In this document: one piece after another, positions 50,882 through 62,184 of the stretch
How positions within the stretch are numbered: the first letter of the stretch is position 1
Layout: the number at the start of each line of letters is the position of its first letter
Assembly (NCBI GenBank): GCA_026261815.1
Contig: JAMPIT010000890.1
Coordinates: 7,780,001-7,844,000 of the forward strand
DNA length: 64,000 nt
Reading direction: 5' to 3'
Source of the DNA: Monarcha castaneiventris obscurior
Lineage: Eukaryota; Chordata; Aves; Passeriformes; Monarchidae
Notes under the pieces: generated by a model
The model's database searches: none
Told to the model about the DNA's origin: nothing
What the model saw: only the letters and a program-made list of their open reading frames with translations
Position numbers and translations under genes: made by a program

Positions 50882-53800
50882 AAGAGACAAATTTTCCCCA
50901 GGCTGAGCAAATACCACTTCCCACTGGCAAGTTTTGGAAGCTCCTGTATGTGCCATTTAGATTAATGTGTGTTGTTGAAGGATTGAAGAATCCAGGGATA
51001 GAGTAGAGGAGAGATTTCAGAGGATGATAATTGCAATCACTAGAAAGGCACTGTACCTAAGCAGCAAGAATTAAAACATCCTTGAGCATCATGAATCTGC
51101 TTCATTGCATTCACCCACTTCCTCTGGCATCACGTTCTGGTTGTTCTCAATAGCTGTATAAACAAATTAGATCTGTTTATTTCATCTAAAACTCTGAATA
51201 CAGGGTAGCCAAGCCTAAGTTTATTGCCTGATTCACCTTTTGCTCCTTGCTCTGAGTTATTGTAAGAGGGCAAGAGAGCTTCATGTTTTATTCAGTTAAT
51301 ACAATGTATATTTAATTTGCATTTTTAGTGTTTTCAAAGGTGAAAGATAACTTCAGCAGCCATGAATGTGGTAACTTAATTGGTTGTAGGGTAATAATAG
51401 GATTCTAGGAAATGGCTTCATTGAGAAATCTTGCAAAGCCTTAAACAAGTGCACTGGTCAGAAGCTCACCTGTGCTGAGCTGCCACACACACCCACAAAG
51501 TAGCAGGGAGTTAGAGCTGTGCAGCTGTCTCCGTGTCAGCCTGCTCATTTAATTTCAAAGGCTTGAAGGAGGAGAAACAAAATCTAAATGGATGAATAGA
51601 GGCTACCAAGACGTGCTAAACACTGCTGAATGCTTTCCCTAATTTCTCTGCCACTGGGAATGGTTGGGGTTATAATTTTCCTTGTGTACCTTATAAATGG
51701 AAGAACAAAAAATGGCCTGTATTAAAAGGCGGTGTACAAAGTTTGTGACAGTGAAATTTATGTGTCTTAATTCAATGCCTGCTTGTGGGACCTGGGCTTC
51801 TAAGACAGCAGTTTTTACATGTGTAGGTTATGTGTTACGAAAAATACCACAAAGGATGGGAGAGGAATGCCCCAGGATTTTTGATAGCTAGTGTCTGCCT
51901 TTTGCTACATCATTCCCAACTTGGAGAGGGGACAATTCTATGAAGCAAAAGGATCTGCATTCTCCAAATTAGATGCTAAGGTGATATTTTCAACCAGCTA
52001 ACAAATATGCAAAATTTTCTGAGTGCAAACTCAGAAGGAACACCTTTTTAATCAAATTAAAATTGGTTCAGAGAGGTTATTTATCTGTAGTGTGTAATTG
52101 TACCATTCATGTTTTATTGAGCTGCTATTACCAAAATAGTGTTCACTTCAAAAACAATACTAGGTAGTGTTTTACAGTGTTTCTTCAATGTGGCTGAGCG
52201 TTGGCTTTTTTTATGCTACTTATAACATTGGTGGTAGATGTAAGACTCTGTTTTCTTAAAACAGTATGTGTCAGCAGAGCTGGTGTCCTAGTACTGAACT
52301 ACATAAACACAGAGGAACTATATATGCTTTTGTCTTCCAAGCTTGTTTCTACGTCTTCATTCCAATTCATAGTTTGACTAGCACCTAATATACATCTTTT
52401 GCTGTTTTCTTTTCTCTAGAGCTTTTTTTTAATTTTTTTAAAAATTTTTTTCAAGTGTTCCTGAAATGTGAGGTTTTCTTGGTGTGAAGTTACAACATGG
52501 ATATGAAAGTAACCAAAGTGTCTAAACCATGATTTTTGACCTGAAGTGGGTTAATTTTCCTGAGATTCCTCTCCTTCCTGTTCCTACAGTGATACACGTT
52601 CTTTGTTATTTTTGTCCTTCTGGCATACTTTTTACCATTTGGAAGCCAGAACTGAGAATGTACTCATTGTTACTTATCTGAAGTTGATGAAGATGTTCTG
52701 TACAATGTGCAGGAGCTAGGCATTTTGTTCATTAACCTTCTCCTTTTTAGACAGATTTTAGTCTGCTTAACTCTCTAATTTTCTCGGCATAAGAATCACC
52801 AAAAAAAAACCCAAAAGGTGGGTTTGTTGTGACTCATCAGATCAAATATCCTTCCACCTCCTACCTCCCTCTTGTAAGGCAAGAATTGGCTTGGGGATGA
52901 TTTCGTTGAAAGCACCGATTTAAAACTACATCATAATAGTTTCAACAGCATCAAGCTGTAGAGTTTGTAGCCAGTTTATTCCTGTATGAATTATTATTTA
53001 GATAAAGGCTATTAATTGCCAACTGCTGTTCAGTTAATGGCAACATGACAAGAAAGCACTCAGAGGCCTCTCTGTTCACTTATCTCTTGTAGGGAGTCAA
53101 GTATTTGGCTTTAGAGTAGAAAACATCAAAGAAGTTCTTCTGCCAGGATTTTAAATTCTTTCAATTGTTCTTTCTATTAATAAAATGCAGATTTGCAGCA
53201 TCATTTTTAAAGTCCAGATTAAGGTAGAGACAGAGGAGATAAAATTGATTGGGAATTGCATTAGGACTGCTGTGTCATCCCACTTCCTAGCTATTAACAT
53301 TATTATTATATGTACATTAGTAATAAACTCCAGTAAAAGCTCTCTCTAGTTGTGGCTGTTTTCCTAAGCGACTGGTCTCTTTCGAAAGTTATTCTTTTGC
53401 CTGTTCAGTTATAATTTCTGCCCATGACTTTTTATTTCTTTCCTCGAAGAATATTTGTCTTTGCAGGATGTTACCACATAGTGTAATATGTTTTTTTCTA
53501 CTAACAAGTTACCAAGGCCTGCTGCAAATTGCATTATTACAGCCTATGCAGTAAAATTACCTATTTAAAAATAGGAAGAGAAAAATCAAGGGAGGGCAAA
53601 TTTATTTTCATTACTATTATGCTATTTGGCACTTTTAATTTTTTTATGTGATGAACTAGCACTTTCAGTTGAAAAGCATCAGAGTCTTTAATACTTTTGT
53701 GTAAATTGCAGTGTAGGATTCTGAAGGAATAGCAGGATGCTCTACCAAGTAGCTTCTAAACACAAGTGATAACATCCTCCAGCAACTCTTGTATAGCAAT

Positions 53801-55954
53801 GGGAGCCCTGGGAAGAGCATCCATGGGCTAAATCAGCAAACAATCCCAAAAGAAGCAATTGTGGCAATTTTATTCCAGGGTGGACAAACACAGAGCTCTT
53901 TGAAATGTGCCTTTCTTTTATTTTTTATTTTATTGTACCAGAGGCCTGAAGGATGCCATGCAGACACAGTTAAACACTTGTGCAAAGGGGTTTTTTTATT
54001 TATAATTAAAGAGTAACTCCAGGCCTGAAGCTTTGGTTTATAAAAGGGCATTAGTGGATGTCACGATCACGTTTAAAACAAGCAGCAGAGCCCTACATGG
54101 GTTTTTTGGCAAAGGCAGCCACTGTTAGACTCTTTCACTTGTGATACAGGTTTTTTTCTTGTGGGATTACACTGCTCAGTTGTAACCAAATAGCTCTATG
54201 ATAAATTGTCTAGGTGAAAATACGGTTTTACAGGAGATTTTATCGTTCGGAAACATTTTTATAAGTAAATGCCGTAAGGTCTCAAGCAAGAACCCTTAAA
54301 ACAAGAAGCTTTATTAAAAAAGCTGTAACGTCTAGAGAGACCATATCTTTGAAGCTGTCCTGATAATCTTGGCACAGAATAATTTCTTGTCTTTTTGTTG
54401 CATATTTTATTTATGGGGTTTTGTTCAAGATATGAGCATGTATTTACACTCCATGATGTATATAAATGAAATGGGAGATAACAGCAAACAGGAGGCTTAG
54501 CAAACACTTTGCAATTTTTGGTATGTGTATGAAGTCATTATATAGCTATACATTGTACAATAGTAGTGTTTTAAACCATTTTTCCAGCTACAAGTTTTAC
54601 TTTGTCTATGTTAATAGGCCAAATTGGAAAATGAGAAAGAATGTTGGGGTGGAGAGGAGAGGAACTGGCATTCAGCTTGTTGGCTTTGATGCACAGCGAG
54701 TGACAACTGGCTGGCTCCAAGAGGAGGGAGTTCATGGTTTCTTCTTGTGGTAGTAGGTCTTGCCCCATTGATGCTTGCACTTCATGACAGTGTGATTTTT
54801 TTTATCTGGAAAGTTACAGAAATGTCCAAAACTGTTGTTTGCCTAGGTACCTTTGAAACTAATTTGGGCTAGTTCAACAAAGAGTAGGAAGAACTTAATT
54901 ATTTCCATAAGGAATTGTAGGGTATGAGATGAGCTCTTCCAATCTGAGGAGTCATTCTGCTGTACTTCAGCTGTGGATCCACATAACAAATAAGCCCCAC
55001 AGCCCTGGGAAAGAACTGAACCCAAAGCTTGGGATATATCACAACTTTCTGTGAGTGACTGACATTTAGGGTATCATTAAATGTAACTGCAGGCAGCTTT
55101 GTTACCTCACTCTCCCAATGCAACTGTTTTAGACTAGAGGGACATATTTTGTGGCACCTTCTCGCCTCATGCTACTCCTACATGGAAGGAGCTGCTGTTT
55201 CTTTTTATCTCATCACTTCATTCATTGCCGTGTCTGGTTGTAGAAAGACTTTACATTCAGCTAGGTACACACATACCTGGCAGCTCGGGAAAAGCATCCA
55301 AAGGTACGAAGAGTTGCTGGAAACTGAAAAGGTTTATGATATTCTCCCTACATGGAGAGAGAAGGGGAGAAAAGAACTATGATGTAGGTATTTTTGCGGG
55401 CAAGTGGAAGGAATGGAGGAAGACACATTGGCACCCAAATGACTTGATTCCAGCAATGGAAGGAAAAGGATATGTAAAATTGTGACCCATAAGAAATTCT
55501 TAAGAATGTTTGTTGTATTTCCACTTTCAAAATCTACAAGTAATGTCTCTTTCCCCTACTGAGGTATAAACATCCGTTGTCCTGACACAGGTTCATGTCA
55601 TGCTGCTGAAATTGGCATTACTGGGAAGGAGGGAAACTCTTTTTAACCGTCAAACTCAATGTGTTGCTAAATCAAGAACTCCTTCCAAAGCGTTGTAGAG
55701 ATAGAGCTCTACAGACATTCAGTAGCAGATGTCCACACAGGGGAATTGCCGGGAAACACCTGTATTTCCTGCACATGGCTTCCTGTATTTGCTTCCCAAG
55801 CTTCTCTTTATAATTGTTGAGCAGAACTTTCAATGCCAAGTTCCCGTGAGCTGCTGTATGGCTCCATGTTTTTTTTTTTTCCTCCAAACTCTGATTTTTA
55901 TTGCCTGCTCTGGGCTTTTCTTACTTGTTGACTCAGTGAATGCTATTTGACCAC

Positions 55955-55998
55955 TTTCTCTCTCTACCTATCTCTCTCTCTTTACCTATATCTCTGTC
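55955..55998. repeat. (TC)n-rich tract with TACCTA interruptions
   Basis: TCTCTC blocks separated by ACCTA units over about 44 nt; imperfect pyrimidine microsatellite. Confidence 0.8.
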
Positions 55999-56021
55999 TG
56001 GAATTAAAGAGCAAAAGCCAA

Positions 56022-56060
56022 TTTAGTTGAAGGGAAAACCTGAGATCATCCTGTCCAACA
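56022..56060 (-). mobile_element. Possible CR1 remnant, minus strand
   Basis: TTGAAGGGAAAACCTGAGAT, followed by CATCCTGTCCAAC, resembles the reverse of the CR1 3' region (GGTTGAAAGGGACCT, GATCATCTAGTCCAAC). No octamer tail precedes it, so this is a weak call. Confidence 0.35.
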
Positions 56061-57706
56061 CTGTGTGATAAGCTAGAATAATAATTGTACCTCCTGAAGT
56101 CTGCAAAGCATTCCTGTATATTATCAAATAGTATCTTTGATTTCATCTACAGTTAGATGGATATCGACTTAGAAAAACTCATCCTGGAACAGTTTGGAGG
56201 GTTTTATTTGGTTGGGATTCTTGGGTGTTTGGGTGTTTTGTGTTTTTTTTAACATTTTAGGATTAGGTTGTATTTGAACTCCTGTTTGATAAGACAAGCT
56301 ATGCAGAGAGAATTGGATCATGTGGGCTTTACTGATTTGTAAAAACCATTTTCTTTCTTTTTTGGTTGCAGTATGATAATCCGAGGGGAATTTATTAATG
56401 GTACCAGGAGAATGATACTTCTGGGTTAGTAATAGGCATGTGAAATCGAAAAACATTTTTGCCTGACTTATGGTCCATTCTGATGTTTTGTCCACTAATG
56501 TCCTGTTCCACTAATACAAATTGGGAAATTCCACAAATAGGAGGATCATGCAATTCTACTCATCCTACCTTGACTTGTTTATTAATGTGCATATGCTTAT
56601 TCTCGTTGTCTGTTTTGTTGGATTTTCTTTGTTTGTTTTCTTCATTAGGACAATCATTCTTTTCTGTCATAAGCATTATAAGTGGAAACAGTGAGTCTTT
56701 ACATCTGCACTGATAAGTTTTCATGGTGATTTTATAAGTCTGCAACCACCTATTTTGGACTGCAGGGATTTCTTAATTAAACACAGGCTTAGGCTTATGT
56801 TTTATATTTCTTGTCAGAGACAGCATCAATACTGTTACAGGCATGTAGAACAATTGAGGCTTAATTGTGGAATGAGATAAACATGTATAAAATCCAATTT
56901 CTTTTGTTATTGATCTTCTGTATATTCCAGGGAGATAATTTATATTTACATACGAATCAGTGGGTCAATTGGAGAGCAATTTAAACCTTCCAAGGCATCA
57001 GATCTTGCTGGAGGAGCTGACAGACTACAGACATAAACCATTCCACAATTCAGGATGGTAATAAGAAAACCTTTGTTAATGGACCTACTGGACTTCTCCT
57101 TTATTGGCTATTGTCATCAGTCTGGAAGCATGAATGCAGATAATGCATGATGCCAGACTTCATTTAGCCAAGCTAATAGCAGTACTTAAAGTAGAGTGGG
57201 AAGACTTATTCACTCCCAGTTTGGTGTGTGTCTTGAAATCCTTTTGTGAAATGTCTATTTTGCATATTGATGGTTTTTTGTTAGTTTGTCTATTGAAGAG
57301 TGGCTGTGTTTCTAAAACGTAATGAGCACTCACAGCACTGCTTAAATAACGTTCTGGCAGTGTTATATTTGGAGTGAAATAACACAGGGCACAGTGCTCT
57401 GATGGATATGGATTTCACAGTTACAGGGATTCTCAAGGCAAAAGCTTTTATTTTTATTCTTCACTTATACTCGGCTGCTTTTAGCGTTATGCCTATTAAC
57501 TTTTATAGATGTCATACATTTTTATGTTAATGGTGCAGCTTTGACTATAGCGAGAAGCTCAACTTCTGCTCATCAAACCAGTGTACAAGCAAAATTATGA
57601 CACTTCAAAATGGTTAAAAAACTACCTTTATTGTTTTATGTCAATTTATTCCTTGCATGTTTTTATGGTAAAAAGAGAATTTTGTTTCCTGTGTATCAGG
57701 ACTCAC

Positions 57707-57932
57707 GGAACTTCACACCTGTGTAGTAGAAGGATTCAGACTTAATCTCATTTTTGTAGGTGTTGGCACTGGCAATTTCAATATTGTTGAGGCTCATGCC
57801 AAATTTCACAGTGAGGTAGCAGAAAAGCACCTGCGTTTCTATGGAGCTTCTTTTCATCATCGGGTAATGGGTACTCTGGCAGTTGTTTGCCTTTGCAAAG
57901 TCCCACACCCAAGGGGGATAAAGCCTGGTTTT
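57707..57932 (-). other. Exon-like open segment C, minus strand, unidentified
   Basis: The minus strand is open for 75 codons between CAG at 57935-57933 (preceded by an in-frame TGA) and GTGAGT at 57706-57701, a consensus donor just before an in-frame TGA. Codons show an RNY-like pattern with many C/G third positions in an AT-rich setting. The predicted peptide includes PPWVWDFAKANNC and FYYTG. I do not recognise the family. The opposite strand is also open, so strand choice is not certain. It could be a decayed exon, a retrocopy fragment or chance. Confidence 0.28.
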
Positions 57933-59433
57933 CTGTCACTCACTACAGCTAGAGGTAAGTTTCAAGATTTCATGCAAAATCTTTTGTGATTCTTGCTAGG
58001 GAAACACCATTTGTGATATTGAGTGATGTATCCCAGAAATAATTGAGACGCAAATCTGTATTAGAAATCTTCCAACAGCATGGAGTAGCCAGTGAAGCAT
58101 GCAGAGAAAGAATTGTTGTTGTATTTCTCTTCTGATACAGAGAGGCTAGACACTGTGCTTTGGTTTGAGCAAGCATAGGGGTTTTTGGATTTTGCTTAAT
58201 TTGTTTTTCCCCCAGAGCAATAGATGATACACACAAATTTTGTTTATGATTTCTTGACCTATGTGAAAAGATCCTGTTTCCTTTTCTTCTTTTATTTGAT
58301 GAGTTCCATATCTAGACTCATTTTTATTAAAACATCCTTGGTGAGAAACAGATTTTCCTCAGATTCGGAAAACTACAGACTGCGATGCAGTGCATTGCAA
58401 AATTTGGCTGTAAAATTATTTTTGTAGTATTTTATTTCAGTTTAATGGTTTGTGTGTACAAAATTACACACTCAGAGAGCCAGTGTTTGTTTTGGACTAT
58501 TTTCTGTTTTACTTTGCCCATTTAACTTCAGATGGAGGCGAAACAGGGAAGAAGCAGTCCACCTCTATTCCTTGTGTGACCTTGGCCAAGTCACTAAAAT
58601 GTAATTTCCTTGAGACAGAGAAAGAAAAATAGTGTCAGCAGAAATAGTTCCTTAGGTTTTACAAACTGTTGGTAATTGCTGGGTATGGTAAGGTTAATAC
58701 TGAGAAGCTTATTTTTCTCTTGAATTATGCAGTGAACTAATCTGTCAATAGGTTGTAGATGAATTGCCATTTTTCTTCACATGTGTGTTTGAATCTGGGC
58801 TAACTACAGGTTAAACTTAGCAGAAAATTCACTGTGATTTTAAATGTTGGCTTCTCATTCAATCACACAGTGTTCCTTTCTTGGAAGAATGGTAAAAGTT
58901 TGCTTTCTTGGGGTTTATTAAGTGTTTTCCTCTTTTTCCCACAAACCAGTGAAACAGTTGCTGTTGCTCCATGGTCCTTTTCATCAGTTTATCAAAATAT
59001 TTTTTGATTTGAAAATAATAATTTACCATCATTTCATATGAGCCTTTCATACTATTGTGGGAATTTTTTCATTTTACAAATTCTAACCAAGTATACGATA
59101 AATAGCAGCATTGTCTGCATCCCAGCTAGAGATGGCCCTATTCCAAGACAAGACATTTTGTTCATTTGAGCAGTATGCAAGTTTGGAAATTCAGATTTGT
59201 ATGGCTGTGCTGTATAACCCAAATTCCAAACAGAAATATTTTAGATGCCATATGTATGTCTGTGATTATGCACTTACCTGCATTATCTACATGTGTCTTA
59301 ACATAATAAAACAAGGGAACATTAGAATTATTTATGTGAGATTGCTGGGATAGGCCAGATTAAAAAGAAATCAATGACTCTTTGAAACCTTTCAAAGTTC
59401 AATTATTTGCAAAAGCTGGATGGAGAACATTAC

Positions 59434-59667
59434 CAGATTAAAGGAACCGTATTTTTCGATCCAGTTGGCACAATTTGTGAAAGACCATACACAGGTGCTA
59501 ATTGGGAGAAAATCATGCTCTGATCAGCCACGGTGGAAATACCAAACATGAGAGGCACATCCAGTGGGAATATATCTGCTATATCTGCCGAGAAGGATTT
59601 AATTTTTTGTCTGAAGTCATTTCTGTCTGTGACTTCCAAAAGGAAAACAGTGATATTGTTATGAACG
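59434..59667 (-). other. Exon-like open segment B, minus strand, unidentified
   Basis: Minus-strand sequence with a plausible acceptor (pyrimidine-rich CTGTCTCTC followed by GCCATCAG ending at 59668) opens a 77-codon frame ending at a GTAATG donor. Its length of 234 nt is divisible by three and phase 2 at both ends. The peptide includes FLLEVTDRND and DVPLMFGISTVADQ. The latter loosely recalls type I periplasmic-binding-fold proteins, but not enough to assign. The + strand is not open here, which favours the minus strand. Confidence 0.3.
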
Positions 59668-61126
59668 CTGATGGCACATGAGAGACAGGATGAGCACTGA
59701 GCCTGATGGCTAAGTCAAAATAATCCAGCAAATTCAGTTTACCTTTGCTTCACACATTCAATAAACTTTTTGAGTGCAGTTTGGCAAAGGCAAAACAGAA
59801 TTGATACATTAAAATGACAATAGGAATGAACACTGTTTGGCAGAGGTAGGCACAGCCCAGTACCATAGATAAGAGAGGCCTGAGATAAAAAGGTTCTTTC
59901 TTTTCAGAGTATGTCTATACTATATGGGATATATTAGTTGGTGAGTTTCTCTTAGTTTTGAACCAAGGCCATATAATTTGTTCCTGAAATTAGTGCAGTA
60001 ATATATTCTCAATTACAATTAATCTCTCTCTTTTGGGATGTAATGCAAAAAGTGAAATTTTCAAGAAGGTACTTTTAAATATTAAGAACTTTCACGTTAT
60101 CTTTGCTTGTCATTATTATTTGTTTCTTTTCCATTTTCTTTAAGAAATATTAATGATAAAGAAAAAATATTATTTCAAACAGAAAAATCCTATACAGTTT
60201 TCAGCCACACTAAGAAAAGTAAAACCTGCGTCATGATTCAGATGCTTTTGTTGTGATGTAGAACATATCTATTGTACAATAGCAAATAAATATTTCCTGA
60301 GCTTAATGATGGAGTCTCAGTCCAGTAAGGCATTTAGATTCCTAATTTCTGTTAATATTCTATGAGCGTATTGGAATGAGAGTTAGGCCTTTGAAAATCA
60401 ATAACCATAGCTTCTTACGAGGTAGGTTTGCATAAATTATACATACTCTGTATTGAAAAGAATATTTTTAATGTGATATACTGACAGATCAAGAAGCTCT
60501 AGTTCATGTGCCATACAAAAAAGTGGAGAATTTCAGTTTCTTTCCTTTTTTTCTTCTGTGGTGTCCATATCCCTTACTTTTGTTAGAATTTCTATTGACT
60601 ATGTTGCTTGGGCTGGGAAAATAAGAAAGGTATTACATAGAAAAAATAAATCTAGAACAACACAAATAATGTGTTGACTGTAAGACACATTTCTAAGTTA
60701 TCACAGTGAAGGAAATAACTGAATGGGAAAAGCAAAGGCTCATTAAGTCTAGTTAAATGGTGATTTTGCTTCCTTCTTTCTCACTCAAAAAAATCAGTTT
60801 CTTTAAAAGGAAAAAAACCCATGTGATGTGAGAGCCAGCAAGGTAAAAACACTGTCTCTGCTGCTTGTCTCGTAGATTCTCATTACCTGTCCTGTTTGGC
60901 AGTCTGCACACAGACTTTAGATTAGTTTGCTTTGCAAAGCAACAAAGACCTTTTGCTATCAAATAAATAGGTAAATTGACTTATTAATCTATCCGATGTA
61001 TTAGGGCATTATTTGAATATGTTTGTCACTAAAAAGATGTAAGAAACAATTAGAGGCTGCTGTAATAGCTGCAGGATGATGATCAAAGAGACAGGCAAGG
61101 TCTAATTCTTCCTATCTGTGGTTTAC

Positions 61127-61323
61127 CCTGTGTACCCTCTGCATCATCTTTGCAGATGGAGATCTGCACAGCTGATGTCAAGAAAAGATGAGTTGGCTGA
61201 AGGATGATGAGGTCCTGTGGAGATAGGATGGTCCTGGTTTGGCTTTGATGAACAGCATAGAACAGAACAAAGTCATCTGATTGGAACTTTGAAGGCAACC
61301 ATGGCCAAAAAATTAACTTTTGC
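61127..61323 (-). other. Exon-like open segment A, minus strand, unidentified
   Basis: A minus-strand frame is open from about 61328 to a CAGG/GTAAAC donor at 61127, about 65 codons. A candidate acceptor, ACTCAG, lies at 61329-61324 but has a poor pyrimidine tract. The peptide includes DDFVLFYAVHQSQ and QPTHLFLTSAVQ. It ends in phase 1, while the acceptor guessed for segment B needs phase 2, so A and B do not join as drawn. Family unknown. Confidence 0.22.
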
Positions 61324-62138
61324 CTGAGTCAGTGTCATTTACATTAGAAGTACACCCTGTATGTGCTAATAAGCCTAATGAAGTAAATGGTACCACGTAT
61401 ATGACTGCATTGCTCAACTCTCTGCTTAGATCTTGCTATATGTAACATAGGAGGAGAAGAATTAGATGGGCTGTATATAAGAAGGGTAGAAATTTCAGCT
61501 TGTTAGGAGAAAGACCTCAGAGACAGTCTACAGGATACTCTCCTCTCCCTCCTCCCGAAGAGGGATGGCTTTGTTTTAAGCTTCTTCAAAGGATTACCAT
61601 TGTTACCTTTGTTAACACAATATTATTGTTATTGTTAGAGGACTATCACAGCTAGTGCATTTATCAACGGCAATTCCAAAACTCTTTTTCTGTTGCTTCA
61701 GTAAATTGCACTATTAGTCAGTCTGTGATCTCAAGGTTCTTACTAAACGAGACGGGACCTATAAGGTTGGATTGGTTAATCTCAGTATTTGTGGACCTGT
61801 GATCACACAAATTCTTAATGAATGCGACCAGAATTGTAGTGCTGAAATGAAAAGATTCCCTATTTATGAATCTGTGCCCCTGGAAGCTCCTATTTAACAT
61901 GACCAGACTTAGAGAGCTGAAAAGCCCTCTGAACTCTGGGGAACAGCTTCAATGCAAGGGGTTTATTTTCTGTGAAATTTCTTAGTCTTAACATGTAACA
62001 GATATATATCCTGTACATATATATGTAAACAAAACACATTTATATCCCTGTCAAGTGTACAATGGATGGAAATCTTAGTTCCAGATTTTCAGATCAGAAG
62101 ACAGTGGGTACTGACCTTTTTTTTTTCTCTTTTATTAG

Positions 62139-62184
62139 TTCCCAGCTCCTGCAGCTGTGTGTATAGTGAATCTCTTACTGAAGG
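62139..62184 (+). other. Pseudoexon candidate with strong acceptor
   Basis: TACTGAC (branch-point-like, 62109-62115) is followed by a long T/C tract and TTATTAG ending at 62138, then 46 nt and a GTAAAT donor at 62185-62190. All three splice signals are close to consensus. At 46 nt it would shift the GRID2 frame if included after exon 2. No evidence of use can be seen from sequence. Confidence 0.3.

Noticed and set aside
51910..51945. Possible CR1 remnant (CCCAACTTGGAG ... ATTCTATGA)
   Set aside because: Too short and lacking the GGTCCCTTCC core; cannot be separated from chance.
60350..60365. ATTCTATGAG resembling a CR1 tail
   Set aside because: No CR1-like sequence on either side.
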